A DNA stretch of 64,000 nt, taken from Ardenticatenaceae bacterium (GTDB lineage Bacteria; Chloroflexota; Anaerolineae; Promineifilales; Promineifilaceae). Under the pieces are notes generated by a model. It was not told where the DNA came from and ran no database searches. It was given only the letters and a program-made list of their open reading frames with translations. The stretch is taken from NCBI GenBank assembly GCA_020634565.1, contig JACKBN010000008.1:214033-278032 (forward strand), given 5' to 3'. How positions within the stretch are numbered: the first letter of the stretch is position 1; each line of letters opens with the position of its first letter. Of this stretch, positions 1 through 9,000 are shown in pieces. The translations under genes were made by a program, and so were the position numbers.

Positions 1-1440
1 CAGCAGTTCGCGAATGGCCCGCACCAGACAATCATTGACAAGCACATCTTTTTCGGCCGTATGCTGCCATGGCTCGTGCAAGTTATCCAGCAGAAGCAGG
101 GCTTTGTCGATGCGATCAATCATGCGGACATTGGTTTCGGCCAGCTCCTCTTTTTGGCTATCCGAAAAATCATTCAGGTTTTGCAGCATATGCAGGTAGG
201 TGCCGATGATGCTGAGATGGTTGCCCAAACCATGAACGGCCGCTGTGCTGCTGAAGGCCATTCGGCCAAAAAGCGAAGCAATGTGGCGCTGCTCTTCCGC
301 TTCGCGATAGAGGCGGGCATTGCGAATGCCAGCAGCCGCCTGCTGGCCAAACGTCGTTAAAAGAGAGGTTTCCCAAGAAGAAAAATGGTCGCGGCGAGAG
401 GCCACAAACAGATTGCCCACCACCTCATCTTCCACAAAAAACGGCACGGCAATCACCTGACGAATGCCCAACATGCGCTGGGCAAAGTCGGCGAGAGGTT
501 TGTTGATGAACGGCCGTAACAAATCATACAAATAATCTGAGGTGAGGAACTTTTGGGGACGGCCGTCTATACCCTTCACCGCCCGCACGCTCAAATTGGC
601 CTGGTAACGCGGCTTGTCCAAATACACCACCGACTTGGGACCAAGCAGCGGCATCCCGGCTTTCTTTTCCAGGTGGGTCAGAATTTGCGGCGTATCATCC
701 AGGGCATAGGCACGCACCGGCAGAGAGTTGCCATTTTCCAACGTGGCCACCATGGCACCTTCGTAGCCAAGCTCCTGCACCACGGCATCGACTACGCTTT
801 GCAACACGCGCGTTTCGTCCGTCATGCGCGCCTGGAGGCCAAAAATGACGCGCTCCAGGGATTCCATGGCGGTCAGCCGATAATTATTCTGAATAGCCGC
901 CGCCGCCAGATTACCAAACGCTTCCAAAAATTCGGCGTCGCGGTGGGTAAAGTTATCTTGGGTCAAGGCCATAATCGCCCCAACCACCTCGTTTTGCACA
1001 ACCAACGGCACGGCCACCACCTCACGCACGCTGAGTTCCTGCTGAATTTCGTCAGCTGTGGCGCGGTCGGTTAACGGCCGTAATAAATCATATAATCTTT
1101 CCGAAACGAGATGGTGATGCCCAGCCTGTTCAGAAACCTGAGCCGTGACTCCATTGACCGCGCTGACGCCCAGGTTATAACGATGCCGGGCATTGTTGAG
1201 GTACATCAATGCCTGCCCTGGTTCCAGATGGATGTGATTTTGGCTAAACACCTGCTGCAAACGGCCGTAAGGCACATTAAAAGCAGACGCCCGCACGTAC
1301 AGACCCATATCGTTTTCCAATGTCATCGCCAGTGCGCCTAAACAGCCGAGCCGGTTCACAACATCGTCTACGATTTGCTGCAAAACAGATTGAAGTCTGG
1401 GTGAAACTTGGGCGTGATGTTTACGATTTAGGTGAATCAC
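1..1440 (-). CDS. GAF-domain sensor histidine kinase, C-terminus cut by window edge
   Basis: Signal-transducing kinase, read from a GTG with an upstream AAAGGA ribosome site; the first 480 codons are present and the frame is still open at base 1. Two GAF-type sensor domains can be followed (about residues 10-170 and 190-375), each ending in the usual hydrophobic-A-I-x-N helix. A helical segment then holds an H-box-like VHGLGNHLSIIGTYL with the candidate phospho-acceptor His403. The ATPase domain would lie outside the window. No transmembrane segment is seen, so it is probably cytosolic. It is last in a minus-strand series, and a hairpin terminator separates it from the thiolase upstream. Assignment as a kinase rests on the H-box and on the GAF architecture. 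Confidence 0.8.
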   Translation of the reverse strand, partial: MIHLNRKHHAQVSPRLQSVLQQIVDDVVNRLGCLGALAMTLENDMGLYVRASAFNVPYGRLQQVFSQNHIHLEPGQALMYLNNARHRYNLGVSAVNGVTAQVSEQAGHHHLVSERLYDLLRPLTDRATADEIQQELSVREVVAVPLVVQNEVVGAIMALTQDNFTHRDAEFLEAFGNLAAAAIQNNYRLTAMESLERVIFGLQARMTDETRVLQSVVDAVVQELGYEGAMVATLENGNSLPVRAYALDDTPQILTHLEKKAGMPLLGPKSVVYLDKPRYQANLSVRAVKGIDGRPQKFLTSDYLYDLLRPFINKPLADFAQRMLGIRQVIAVPFFVEDEVVGNLFVASRRDHFSSWETSLLTTFGQQAAAGIRNARLYREAEEQRHIASLFGRMAFSSTAAVHGLGNHLSIIGTYLHMLQNLNDFSDSQKEELAETNVRMIDRIDKALLLLDNLHEPWQHTAEKDVLVNDCLVRAIRELL

Positions 1441-1560
1441 GTAGTTCCTTTCTCTTCTCGCAGGACCAACTTTGCGAAGGAAGATGCTTGCGATGCGCGG
1501 TGCAATTTTCAACCTTTACATTGTAACGATTTTGGCAAAAGTGGCTGTTAAAAATCAGCA

Positions 1561-1599
1561 AAAAGCGGGCGACTAGGAAATAATTCCTAGTCGCCCGCT
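1561..1599 (-). terminator. Rho-independent terminator after the thiolase gene
   Basis: Perfect 16-bp stem (arm AGCGGGCGACTAGGAA) with a 4-base loop. On the minus strand it is followed directly by a T run. It lies about 100 bp past the thiolase stop and before the next kinase. Confidence 0.8.
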
Positions 1600-1695
1600 A
1601 GCTTTGTTAGAAGTTTCGTGAGAAGAGGAGGGGAATCCGTGATCCGTTATCCGAAATCGCTACTGATTACCGTTTACTGAATAGTGATTAAAGCC

Positions 1696-2838
1696 CTACG
1701 GCCGTTCCAAAATATGGGTCACAATCGTAGCGCCGCTGCCGCCAATGTTTTGCGTCATGGCAATTTTGGCATCGGGGATTTGGGCTTCGCCCGCGTCACC
1801 GCGTAGCTGCAAAGTCGCCTCGGCCAGTTGGTACAGCCCTGTGGCGCCAACTGGATGCCCGCGCGCCTTTAAGCCGCCCATGGTGCAGATGGGAATACGG
1901 CCGTCCGGGAAAATCGCGCCTTCCTGCGCCAGACGCACCCCCTGCCCCCGCTCGGCAAAACCAGTCGCTTCTAATGAGAGGGCAGCCATCACGCTAAACG
2001 CATCGTGCAGCTCAAACAGATCAATTGCCGAGGGCACCACGCCTGCCTGGGCGTACGCCCGCTGCGCCGACAGCTCCGACGCTTTCAACCAGAGTAAATC
2101 GTGCCGATCATGCACCGCCAACGTGTCCGTGGCAGAGGCAGAGCCAGCCACGCGCACGGCCTGGGGCGCTTTTTCGGCAGGCACTAGCAGCAGCGCTGCC
2201 GCACCATCACCGATAGGCGACGCATCAAACAGGCTGATGGGATCGGCCACAATGCGCCCTCTATCATAGGTGCGCTGGCTAATCGGTTCCTGGAACATAG
2301 CGTTGGGATTTTTGGCGCCATTGCTGTGCGCGTTCAGGGCAAACGGCGCAAAATCGCTCCGCTGGTAGCCGTATTCATGCATGTACCGCCGCATGATGAG
2401 GGCGTTTAACCCCACAAAGGTGACGCCGTGAATAATTTCGTAATCGGCGTCGGCGGCGGTAGTAAGGGCAGCGGTGGTTTCTTTGAACGGCGTTTCGGTC
2501 ATCTTTTCTACGCCGATGACCAGCACAGCATCCAGTTCGCCGCTGCTAACAGCCAAAATGCCCTGGCGCATGGCGGAGCCAGCCGAGCCGCAAGCCGCTT
2601 CCATTTTTACCGCTTCCGCGCCGTGCTGGTTCAGGTGGTCGGCAACGAGGGCACCGAGCTGCATTTGCTGGTTGAGCACGCCGCTGGTCATATTGCCCAC
2701 GTAGATAGCATCTACACGGTCCACACCTGCGTCCTGCATGGCAGCCCGGCCCGCAGCCACGGCCAGCTGCCGAATGGATTGGTCCCACTGCTCGCGAACG
2801 GCCGTTTGCCCCACCCCTAAAATTGCTACTTCACGCAT
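1696..2838 (-). CDS. Thiolase-family acetyl-CoA acyltransferase
   Basis: Condenses or cleaves acyl-CoA thioesters, probably in fatty-acid or ketone-body style metabolism in the cytosol. At 380 residues it has normal thiolase length. The nucleophile is Cys83 in AACGSAGSAM and the general-base histidine is His328 in GHPVGATG. The C-terminal glycine loop is NIGGSGAT and lacks the second active-site Cys of classical biosynthetic thiolases. That absence is typical of the SCP-x/archaeal thiolase subfamily, which often works with a DUF35-type OB partner; none is encoded next door. It is transcribed alone between two hairpin terminators. Family is certain, substrate unknown. Confidence 0.9.
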   Translation of the reverse strand: MREVAILGVGQTAVREQWDQSIRQLAVAAGRAAMQDAGVDRVDAIYVGNMTSGVLNQQMQLGALVADHLNQHGAEAVKMEAACGSAGSAMRQGILAVSSGELDAVLVIGVEKMTETPFKETTAALTTAADADYEIIHGVTFVGLNALIMRRYMHEYGYQRSDFAPFALNAHSNGAKNPNAMFQEPISQRTYDRGRIVADPISLFDASPIGDGAAALLLVPAEKAPQAVRVAGSASATDTLAVHDRHDLLWLKASELSAQRAYAQAGVVPSAIDLFELHDAFSVMAALSLEATGFAERGQGVRLAQEGAIFPDGRIPICTMGGLKARGHPVGATGLYQLAEATLQLRGDAGEAQIPDAKIAMTQNIGGSGATIVTHILERP

Positions 2839-2881
2839 AAAAGTCTCCGTAGTCGTTTGTTAGTGGCTGGTTTTGCTAGCC

Positions 2882-2921
2882 GCTAAAAATAAAAAGCTGG
2901 ACCCGCGAACGAATCCAGCTT
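2882..2921 (-). terminator. Rho-independent terminator after ilvE
   Basis: Stem AAGCTGGA/TCCAGCTT around a 12-base loop, followed on the minus strand by TTTATTTTT. It lies about 60 bp beyond the ilvE stop. Confidence 0.8.
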
Positions 2922-2984
2922 GGAGTATCACCCCATTTTCCCGTCAGAAACTATCAATCGGGGCAAAATGGCTCTCAAATGGTG

Positions 2985-4064
2985 TCAATTCACATCAATG
3001 GTTAAGGTCCAGTTGAAGCGGTCGGGAATACGGCCGTACTGAATCCCGGTCAGCTCATCGTACAAATGTTTGGAAACTGGCCCAGGCTTGTTATCATTGA
3101 TGATGTACTCCTGATCTTGGAAGCCAAACTTGCCCACGGGGGCGATAACCGCCGCCGTGCCGCAGCCAAACACTTCGGTGATTTTGCCGCTTTGCACATC
3201 AGCTAGCATCTGATTCACTTCCACAGGCTCCTCAGACACCTCGTAGCCCAAATCGCGGCCCAGCTCAAGAACCGATTTGCGGGTGATGCCGGGCAGAATG
3301 GAACCAGTCAACGGCGGCGTAACGATTTTCTTGCCTTCATAAACAAAACAAATGTTCATGGCGCCTACTTCTTCTATGTAGCGCCCTTCCACAGCATCCA
3401 GCCAGAGCACCTGCGAGTAACCTTTTTTCTTGGCCTCTTCACCCACAAACAGGCTGGCGGCGTAGTTACCGCCCGTTTTGGCATCGCCTACGCCGCCGCG
3501 CACTGCCCGGCGGTACTTGTCGGAAATGTAAACGGGAACAGGATTGAACCCTTCTTTGAAGTAAGCGCCCACGGGGCCAACAATGACGAAGTGCAGATAG
3601 GTGCTGCTGGCGTGCACGCCCAGCGCCGGATCGGTGGCAATCATGGTGGGGCGAATGTAGAGGCTGGCACCATCGACGGTGGGCACCCATTCATGCTCTA
3701 GTTCGATGAGCTTGATGATGGCGTTGAGATGGTCTTCTTCATCGACCACGGCCATCGACATGCGGCGGGCGGAGTTGTTGAACCGCTTCATGTTTTCCCA
3801 CGGCCGAAACAGGTTAATGTTGCCATCGGCGCGGCGATAAGCTTTAGTGCCTTCAAAGATTTCCTGTGCATAATGGAAAACGGCCGTTGCCGGGGGCAAA
3901 CTAAAATTCTCGTAAGGGCCAATTTTGGCGTCGTGCCAGCCTTTTTCCACGCTGTATTTTTGGCTAAACATGCGATTGGCAAACTTGTTGCCAAAACCAA
4001 AATCATCAGTGGGGGGCGTTTTTAGCGTAGTTGGGTTCAGTTCAACAACTTCAATATCCATCAT
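2985..4064 (-). CDS. ilvE: Branched-chain amino acid aminotransferase
   Basis: PLP enzyme transferring the amino group between glutamate and the keto acids of Val, Leu and Ile; last step of their synthesis. The 359-residue protein is a fold-type IV aminotransferase of the longer BCAT-II kind. Lys196 in GVGDAKTGGNYAAS is the expected Schiff-base lysine. YIEEVGAMNICFV and TGSILPGITRKSVLEL are family hallmarks. Two adjacent ATGs follow an AGGAG site; the second (start 4061) has the better spacing. It stands alone, with no other ilv or leu genes nearby, and ends at its own terminator. Function is secure. Confidence 0.95.
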   Translation of the reverse strand: MMDIEVVELNPTTLKTPPTDDFGFGNKFANRMFSQKYSVEKGWHDAKIGPYENFSLPPATAVFHYAQEIFEGTKAYRRADGNINLFRPWENMKRFNNSARRMSMAVVDEEDHLNAIIKLIELEHEWVPTVDGASLYIRPTMIATDPALGVHASSTYLHFVIVGPVGAYFKEGFNPVPVYISDKYRRAVRGGVGDAKTGGNYAASLFVGEEAKKKGYSQVLWLDAVEGRYIEEVGAMNICFVYEGKKIVTPPLTGSILPGITRKSVLELGRDLGYEVSEEPVEVNQMLADVQSGKITEVFGCGTAAVIAPVGKFGFQDQEYIINDNKPGPVSKHLYDELTGIQYGRIPDRFNWTLTIDVN

Positions 4065-4232
4065 TATCTCCTGATTGAAAGTGGCTGGTGGTTTGTGGGG
4101 AGGTAATCAGCCAGCTAGTAATTCCTGACTGAGATTTTACTTGGATTTGGCAGATTATCCAGCCTGCCCGATATAACTTTTTTTGTATCCAATTTATGGG
4201 CAAATTGAGAGGAACTACGTTGAATTTTGAGC

Positions 4233-4260
4233 GGAGCGTGGCCAAGATAAACCACGCTCC
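4233..4260. other. Hairpin in the leader of ilvE
   Basis: Nine-base-pair stem GGAGCGTGG/CCACGCTCC in the 287-bp gap between the small gene and ilvE. No T run follows on either strand. It could be a weak terminator or part of an ilvE leader. Nothing else with clear structure was seen in this gap. Confidence 0.4.
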
Positions 4261-4351
4261 ACCTTAATTTGTCATTTGGCCAAGATTGTTTCAGCGCCAA
4301 TCAAAAACACGCCAAACGCTGCGTCCATGGCTGAACCAAAAAATTTCGAAC

Positions 4352-4552
4352 TCAACCATACTGTAATTCCTTCTCTGAAACCGGAACGCCCACCTTTTCA
4401 ACAATCAACAAGAAATTAACAAAGGTGGCCGGAACTGGCGTGACGTTGGGAATGATCGCCACCACTTCACCATCCAGATTATTCAAAAACTGTTCCAGCT
4501 TGACCTGATCCTCCGTCATACGAATACCAAAACGATGTACACGATATTTCAT
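4352..4552 (-). CDS. Small hypothetical protein, 66 residues
   Basis: Unrecognised cytosolic protein. It starts MKYRVHRFGIRMTEDQ, has an amphipathic helix region (QVKLEQFLNNLDGE) and then a beta-rich hydrophobic half (EVVAIIPNVTPVP, FVNFLLIVEKVG). A GGGAG ribosome site lies 8 bases before the ATG, and codon use resembles its neighbours, which supports a real gene. The layout (beta-alpha-beta-beta, length, charged start) recalls small DUF4177-like proteins, but no function is claimed. It is in the same orientation as ilvE and mgsA with gaps above 200 bp on both sides, so probably monocistronic. Confidence 0.65.
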   Translation of the reverse strand: MKYRVHRFGIRMTEDQVKLEQFLNNLDGEVVAIIPNVTPVPATFVNFLLIVEKVGVPVSEKELQYG

Positions 4553-4782
4553 GATCCTAACTCCCTAGGAGCGATGCTTGCTCCCTGATAAGGGCGCTAA
4601 TCGCGGCAGAAATACGCCAGAGCGCCACCCTGCACCGTACAACAGTCAGTTGAGTTTACAAATGGAGCAGGGCGTGAAAAGTGAGTCCAGTAACCCATAA
4701 AACCACTTTACAAACCCTAGGGAATAGGAAGCTAGTGGATAAAAGCATTTTCCAAAGTGATTTTAATCACAAGCTTCAAATT

Positions 4783-5265
4783 TTATAGATTGGTATCGGT
4801 TCCGTACACATGGCTGAGCCGTTGTTTGTATTCTTCGTAGTCGGTGAGCTGGCGAGTGTAGCTGGTATGCATTAGGGGTGAAGAGATGAGAAAATCGGCC
4901 GTGGTGCGGTTGGTGGCTACCGGAATGTTCCAGACGGTGGCCAGCCGCAGCAACGCTTTGATATCTGGATCATGCGGCTGCGCTTGCAAAGGGTCCCAAA
5001 AAAAGATAAGTGTATCAATCTCTCCCTCGGCAATTTTGGCCCCGATTTGCTGATCGCCACCCAGCGGGCCACTCATGAGTTTATCAATTTCCAGGCCCAA
5101 TTCGGTTTCCAAAAGCCAGCCGGTGGTGCCGGAAGCATAAAGGATGTGCTGCTGCAAGATATCCTGGTTGTATTTAGCCCAGGTAAGCAAATCATCCTTC
5201 TTGTGGTCGTGAGCAACTAGGGCAATTCTTTTTTGTGATCCCATCAACACTTCTTGATGCGCCAT
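4783..5265 (-). CDS. mgsA: Methylglyoxal synthase
   Basis: Converts dihydroxyacetone phosphate to methylglyoxal and phosphate, an overflow bypass of lower glycolysis. Family motifs are in order: KRIALVAHDHKK at the N-terminus, the phosphate-binding LMSGPLGGDQQIG with the catalytic aspartate region, then FFWDPLQAQPHDPD and LLRLA. At 160 residues it has normal length. A strong AAGGAGG site lies 5 bases before the ATG. It is downstream of the large sensor kinase in the same direction with an 86-bp gap. Assignment is secure. Confidence 0.95.
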   Translation of the reverse strand: MAHQEVLMGSQKRIALVAHDHKKDDLLTWAKYNQDILQQHILYASGTTGWLLETELGLEIDKLMSGPLGGDQQIGAKIAEGEIDTLIFFWDPLQAQPHDPDIKALLRLATVWNIPVATNRTTADFLISSPLMHTSYTRQLTDYEEYKQRLSHVYGTDTNL

Positions 5266-5351
5266 TGTTTCCTCCTTCCAGAAACAGGATTATTACTTTT
5301 AACCGTATTTGTACCGAATGGAAGGGGTTTTGCCAATGCAAAATCAGGGAT

Positions 5352-8300
5352 TTATTTGGATTGCGCTGCTTCAAGAAGGGAAACAACCTTGTGCTGATAA
5401 AGGGGGAACAGTACTGTAAATATGGCCCCCTGACCTGGATGGCTTTGAACGGTAATTTCTCCGTGGTGCAAATCGACGATCTCTTTGACAATCGCCAAGC
5501 CTAAACCGGTACCAGGGATGTTGGATTGGCCGGCTCGTTGGCCGCGGTAGAAGCGGTCAAACAGGTGTGGAATTTCCGTTTCATCAATGCCCATGCCATC
5601 ATCGGCAACTTGCAAACAGATTTTTTCCTCGTCTGTCACAAAGGTAGAAACGGTAATTTGCCCGTCGCCATCGTTGTAGTTAATGGCATTGGTGATGAGG
5701 TTGGTGATAAGCTGATCCAATTGGTTTTTGTCGCCTAACAAGAGGGGCAGCTCTGGCTGTAAATGATTTATGATGCGAAGCCCAAACGCTTCTGCCCGAC
5801 CGCGATGTCCTTCGACGACTTCTTGGGCAAGTGATGTGAGATCAACGGCCGTTAATACCTGATTATCGGCATCTATTTCCAGCCGAGACAAACCCAACGT
5901 CGCTTCTACCAGATTCGTCAGGCGGTCAATTTGCTGCTGCAACACGTTGATGTAATGGGCCTGTTTTTTCGGGTTGCCGCTGGCAAGCAGGTTGATATAG
6001 ATGCTTAAGTTGGCAACCGGCGTCCGCAGCTCATGAGACACATCGGCAATGAACTTTGTTTTTAGCTTGTCCAGTTCCTTCAAACGCTCATTGGCCGTTT
6101 CCAAATCGAAGGTGCGGCTGGCAACCCGCGCTTCCAGCGTTTGCATAAGCTGAATGCGCTGCAAACCGTTGGCCGCGATGTTGCTCATGGCCCGCATAGT
6201 GCGAATTTCATCTTCTACAAATTCATGAAAAGTATCCAGACCTAAATGAATAACGCCCAACACGCCCCGTTTGCTGGTTAAAGGCAGCGCGATCGTTGAA
6301 TGCAGGTTTTTGATTGCTCCTGGCTCATTCGGTTTGTCTTTCTTTTCGGGATCCTCATTGATGTTCGCTGAGATGTGGATTCGGCCTGTTTTGGCCACGC
6401 CACCTGTAATCCCTTCACCAAGTAAGTATTCAATGCCAGCAGGGTAAAACTCGGCGGGGTAGCTGGCCTGGGAAACGACAGCCGACCCATCTTCATTGAG
6501 CAAAAATGCCACGCCCATCTTGGCCGACAAAGTCTCAACCATTGTCTGCAACACGGCCTCCAAAATGGTGGGAACCGTCTCGTAAAAACGAAAGGCAGCG
6601 GAAACCGTACTCAGGGCTTCTAACTCGGTGACACGCCGCTGGATTTCGGTAAAGAGGCGGGCGTGTTTTAGGGCCAGGGTTGCATAGTTGGCAAAAGCCG
6701 CCAGCCTTTTCTCATGTTGGAGCTGATAGAAATTCAGCTCTAATTTATCCACCATCAGAAAGGCAATTGGTTCGTCTTCAATCAGGAGAGGCACACCCAT
6801 CCAAGATTTAACGTGACCCGGATAGCGCCAATCTTCTGATTGATCCGTGTTGGAAATGCGTAACGGCCGTTTCGTCTTGTACATCTTCTGCAAAGTGGGC
6901 ATTTCGGAGATAATCAGCGTTTCCATTCTGAATGCTGTATCTCGATTCAGATCGAACTCGCCAAAATCATGGTGACGCACCATGTAAGCCTCATCCTTTT
7001 CGATCAAGGCAAAGCTAGCCATGTCGTAAGGCACTACATGAGCAATTTCCTCCAGAATCAGATCCAGCACCTGCTCAAAATCGAGCGTACTTGTGAGTGC
7101 CTGGCCCGCTTTTTGCAGGGACTCCAGAAAAATACGCTGCTCTTTTTCTACCGCAAACAGCTGGTTCTTGGCGATGGCCAAAGTCATTTGCTGGGCAATT
7201 TGCTCACCCCATTTGATTTCTTCACTACTAAATTTGCGTGGCGTATTAAAACCAACCAGCAGCGCCCCTACAATCCGCTCCTGAGTAATCATAGGCAAGG
7301 CTAGCATCGCCCGGGTGGGGAACATTTGCGCAATTCGCGAGCTGATAAAAGGCGAGTTGTAGGCATCTTCAATGACGATTGGCTGTTTCCGCTGGCAGAC
7401 CTCATAGGTAATAGATGGCTCCCCGTCCGCCAACTCCAGCGAATAATACAATGTTTCATCGACGCCATACGCAATGGCGGGTCTGGCGCGCTGAAGCTCC
7501 TCATCCCACAAAGAAATGAAGCAGTTGTCCGCTTCAAACAGCCCGACAAGGCGGCTGGCCAAAATGGATAAAGCTGCCGAAAAATCACTGATGCTAATCG
7601 AGGCCTTGGTAATCTCGTTGAGCAGCATTTGATTGTAGGCATATTGCTCAATCGTCTGGTGCGTTTCGGCAATATACGCCTGGGTGCGGCGTTCCATCGT
7701 TAGATTTTCTACCAGGCAAGCCAGACCAATGTAAATTTCATTGTCGTAAACAGGCCGAATGCTGAACTGCAACCAGGTTTTTTCACGAATATCGGCCGTT
7801 TTATCCGCGTTGTTTCGTCGAATGATTTCTAGTTGGTGTATCTGTGTGGGCCGCTGCTGCACGGCCAACTGCAAAATTTGTAAATCGGCCGCGTTCTCCA
7901 CGTCGGGCATCAGGCGCTGTAACAACTGGGGCAGAGTCAAAGTGCCTTGATCTTGCGCCAGAGTAAAAGGCAAATATTCCTCAGAAAAAGCATTGGCATC
8001 GGAAAGATACATCTGCTCATCAAATACCAGAAGCCCGATAGAAACGGTATCGACCACCTGGGTCATGGCCATTTCCATCGGCGAGAAAAACCGATAAGAG
8101 CTCACCACCCAGGCCGCTCCGACAGCTGCAAAAACGGGCGTCAGCATGCTACGCAACTGTATGGGTATGTGAAGCCAGGGCACATACAACACGCCCACAG
8201 AAATGGTAAGCAGCAGCAAAATCCGGGCCGCGCGGCGCAAACGCTCTGGTATCGAATGGCGAAAGGCAAAAAAGGTGAGGGGGAAGACCAACAGGCTGTT

Positions 8301-8783
8301 GGATATTGTGATGTAGAAAAAGTAGAGGGGGGTGCCGATACGGCCGTTTAACACTTCTCGGACCGACACATATCCTCTGGCATACAGGCTGGTATCAAAC
8401 ACAAACAAGAGCCGCGTAGACAAAAACACGTCCAGAACAGCTAAGCTCACAGGCAGCAATGCCAGCATGATCAAAAAAACAGTAATTCGCTTTCGGTAAT
8501 GATGTCGGGGGATAAAAATTCCCAGGATGAGCAACCACAGCAGGGGCGTCAAAACCATGGTGGTCAGCGCGTGCAGTTGCGAAGTCGTGTAACTAACCGC
8601 CACATCTGTGGTGGTGCTAGAAACCAACACGCTGTAGCTGCCGACTGACAAAATAAGCATGTACACTGCAAACAGTCGGTTAATCCACAGCCGGGGCTGC
8701 AACATAAAGATGTACATCATCAGACACAACTGGGCGCCAATGATGACAAATGATGAGAAGTAAAATCCTATAGACAAGATCAT
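5352..8783 (-). CDS. Large membrane sensor histidine kinase (7TM-PAS-3xGAF-HisKA-HATPase)
   Basis: Phosphorelay kinase of 1143 residues. Residues 1-225 form seven hydrophobic helices of the histidine-kinase N-terminal 7TM type. A PAS-like segment follows (about 235-360), then three GAF domains (about 375-540, 545-710, 715-880) joined by helical signalling linkers. The H-box ADVSHELRTPVANLS carries phospho-acceptor His917. The ATPase shows the N-box NQLDQLITNLITNAINYN, G1 DDGMGIDE, F-box FDRFYRG and G2 GTGLGLAIV. No response regulator is adjacent. An extended -10 site lies about 80 bases upstream. The ligand is unknown. Confidence 0.93.
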   Translation of the reverse strand: MILSIGFYFSSFVIIGAQLCLMMYIFMLQPRLWINRLFAVYMLILSVGSYSVLVSSTTTDVAVSYTTSQLHALTTMVLTPLLWLLILGIFIPRHHYRKRITVFLIMLALLPVSLAVLDVFLSTRLLFVFDTSLYARGYVSVREVLNGRIGTPLYFFYITISNSLLVFPLTFFAFRHSIPERLRRAARILLLLTISVGVLYVPWLHIPIQLRSMLTPVFAAVGAAWVVSSYRFFSPMEMAMTQVVDTVSIGLLVFDEQMYLSDANAFSEEYLPFTLAQDQGTLTLPQLLQRLMPDVENAADLQILQLAVQQRPTQIHQLEIIRRNNADKTADIREKTWLQFSIRPVYDNEIYIGLACLVENLTMERRTQAYIAETHQTIEQYAYNQMLLNEITKASISISDFSAALSILASRLVGLFEADNCFISLWDEELQRARPAIAYGVDETLYYSLELADGEPSITYEVCQRKQPIVIEDAYNSPFISSRIAQMFPTRAMLALPMITQERIVGALLVGFNTPRKFSSEEIKWGEQIAQQMTLAIAKNQLFAVEKEQRIFLESLQKAGQALTSTLDFEQVLDLILEEIAHVVPYDMASFALIEKDEAYMVRHHDFGEFDLNRDTAFRMETLIISEMPTLQKMYKTKRPLRISNTDQSEDWRYPGHVKSWMGVPLLIEDEPIAFLMVDKLELNFYQLQHEKRLAAFANYATLALKHARLFTEIQRRVTELEALSTVSAAFRFYETVPTILEAVLQTMVETLSAKMGVAFLLNEDGSAVVSQASYPAEFYPAGIEYLLGEGITGGVAKTGRIHISANINEDPEKKDKPNEPGAIKNLHSTIALPLTSKRGVLGVIHLGLDTFHEFVEDEIRTMRAMSNIAANGLQRIQLMQTLEARVASRTFDLETANERLKELDKLKTKFIADVSHELRTPVANLSIYINLLASGNPKKQAHYINVLQQQIDRLTNLVEATLGLSRLEIDADNQVLTAVDLTSLAQEVVEGHRGRAEAFGLRIINHLQPELPLLLGDKNQLDQLITNLITNAINYNDGDGQITVSTFVTDEEKICLQVADDGMGIDETEIPHLFDRFYRGQRAGQSNIPGTGLGLAIVKEIVDLHHGEITVQSHPGQGAIFTVLFPLYQHKVVSLLEAAQSK

Positions 8784-8861
8784 GACACTACGTCACTTTT
8801 ACCATCAGAACAACAATTCTTATTCCTGACTTGTGAAGCTTGGCTGGGATGTGCAAACAGC

Positions 8862-8867
8862 ATTATA
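8862..8867 (-). promoter_or_regulatory. Extended -10 promoter of the sensor kinase
   Basis: On the minus strand TGCTATAAT forms a TGn-TATAAT extended -10, about 79 bases before the kinase start. No good -35 is present, as is common with extended -10 promoters. Confidence 0.45.
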
Positions 8868-9000
8868 GCAGTTGCGTTCACGATTCCTTACCTGAAATGC
8901 TAGTACTGATATAGTACACATAGCTTATTAGCCACCTTAACACAAGTTTTGTTTCAAATCGCTCCGGTTTCTGCTCTTGTCCTCTCTGCCGGTATTGCCT

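Noticed and set aside
553..1074. Plus-strand frame of 173 residues inside the first kinase
   Set aside because: The minus strand encodes continuous GAF domains here; the plus-strand translation has no recognisable pattern.
2891..2921. T-box-like GGACCCGCG near a hairpin on the plus strand
   Set aside because: The flanking genes are on the minus strand, where the same bases form a plain terminator with a T run.
4065..4351. T-box leader for ilvE
   Set aside because: AAGGTGGAGCGTGG resembles the antiterminator only loosely; no specifier loop or competing terminator could be drawn.
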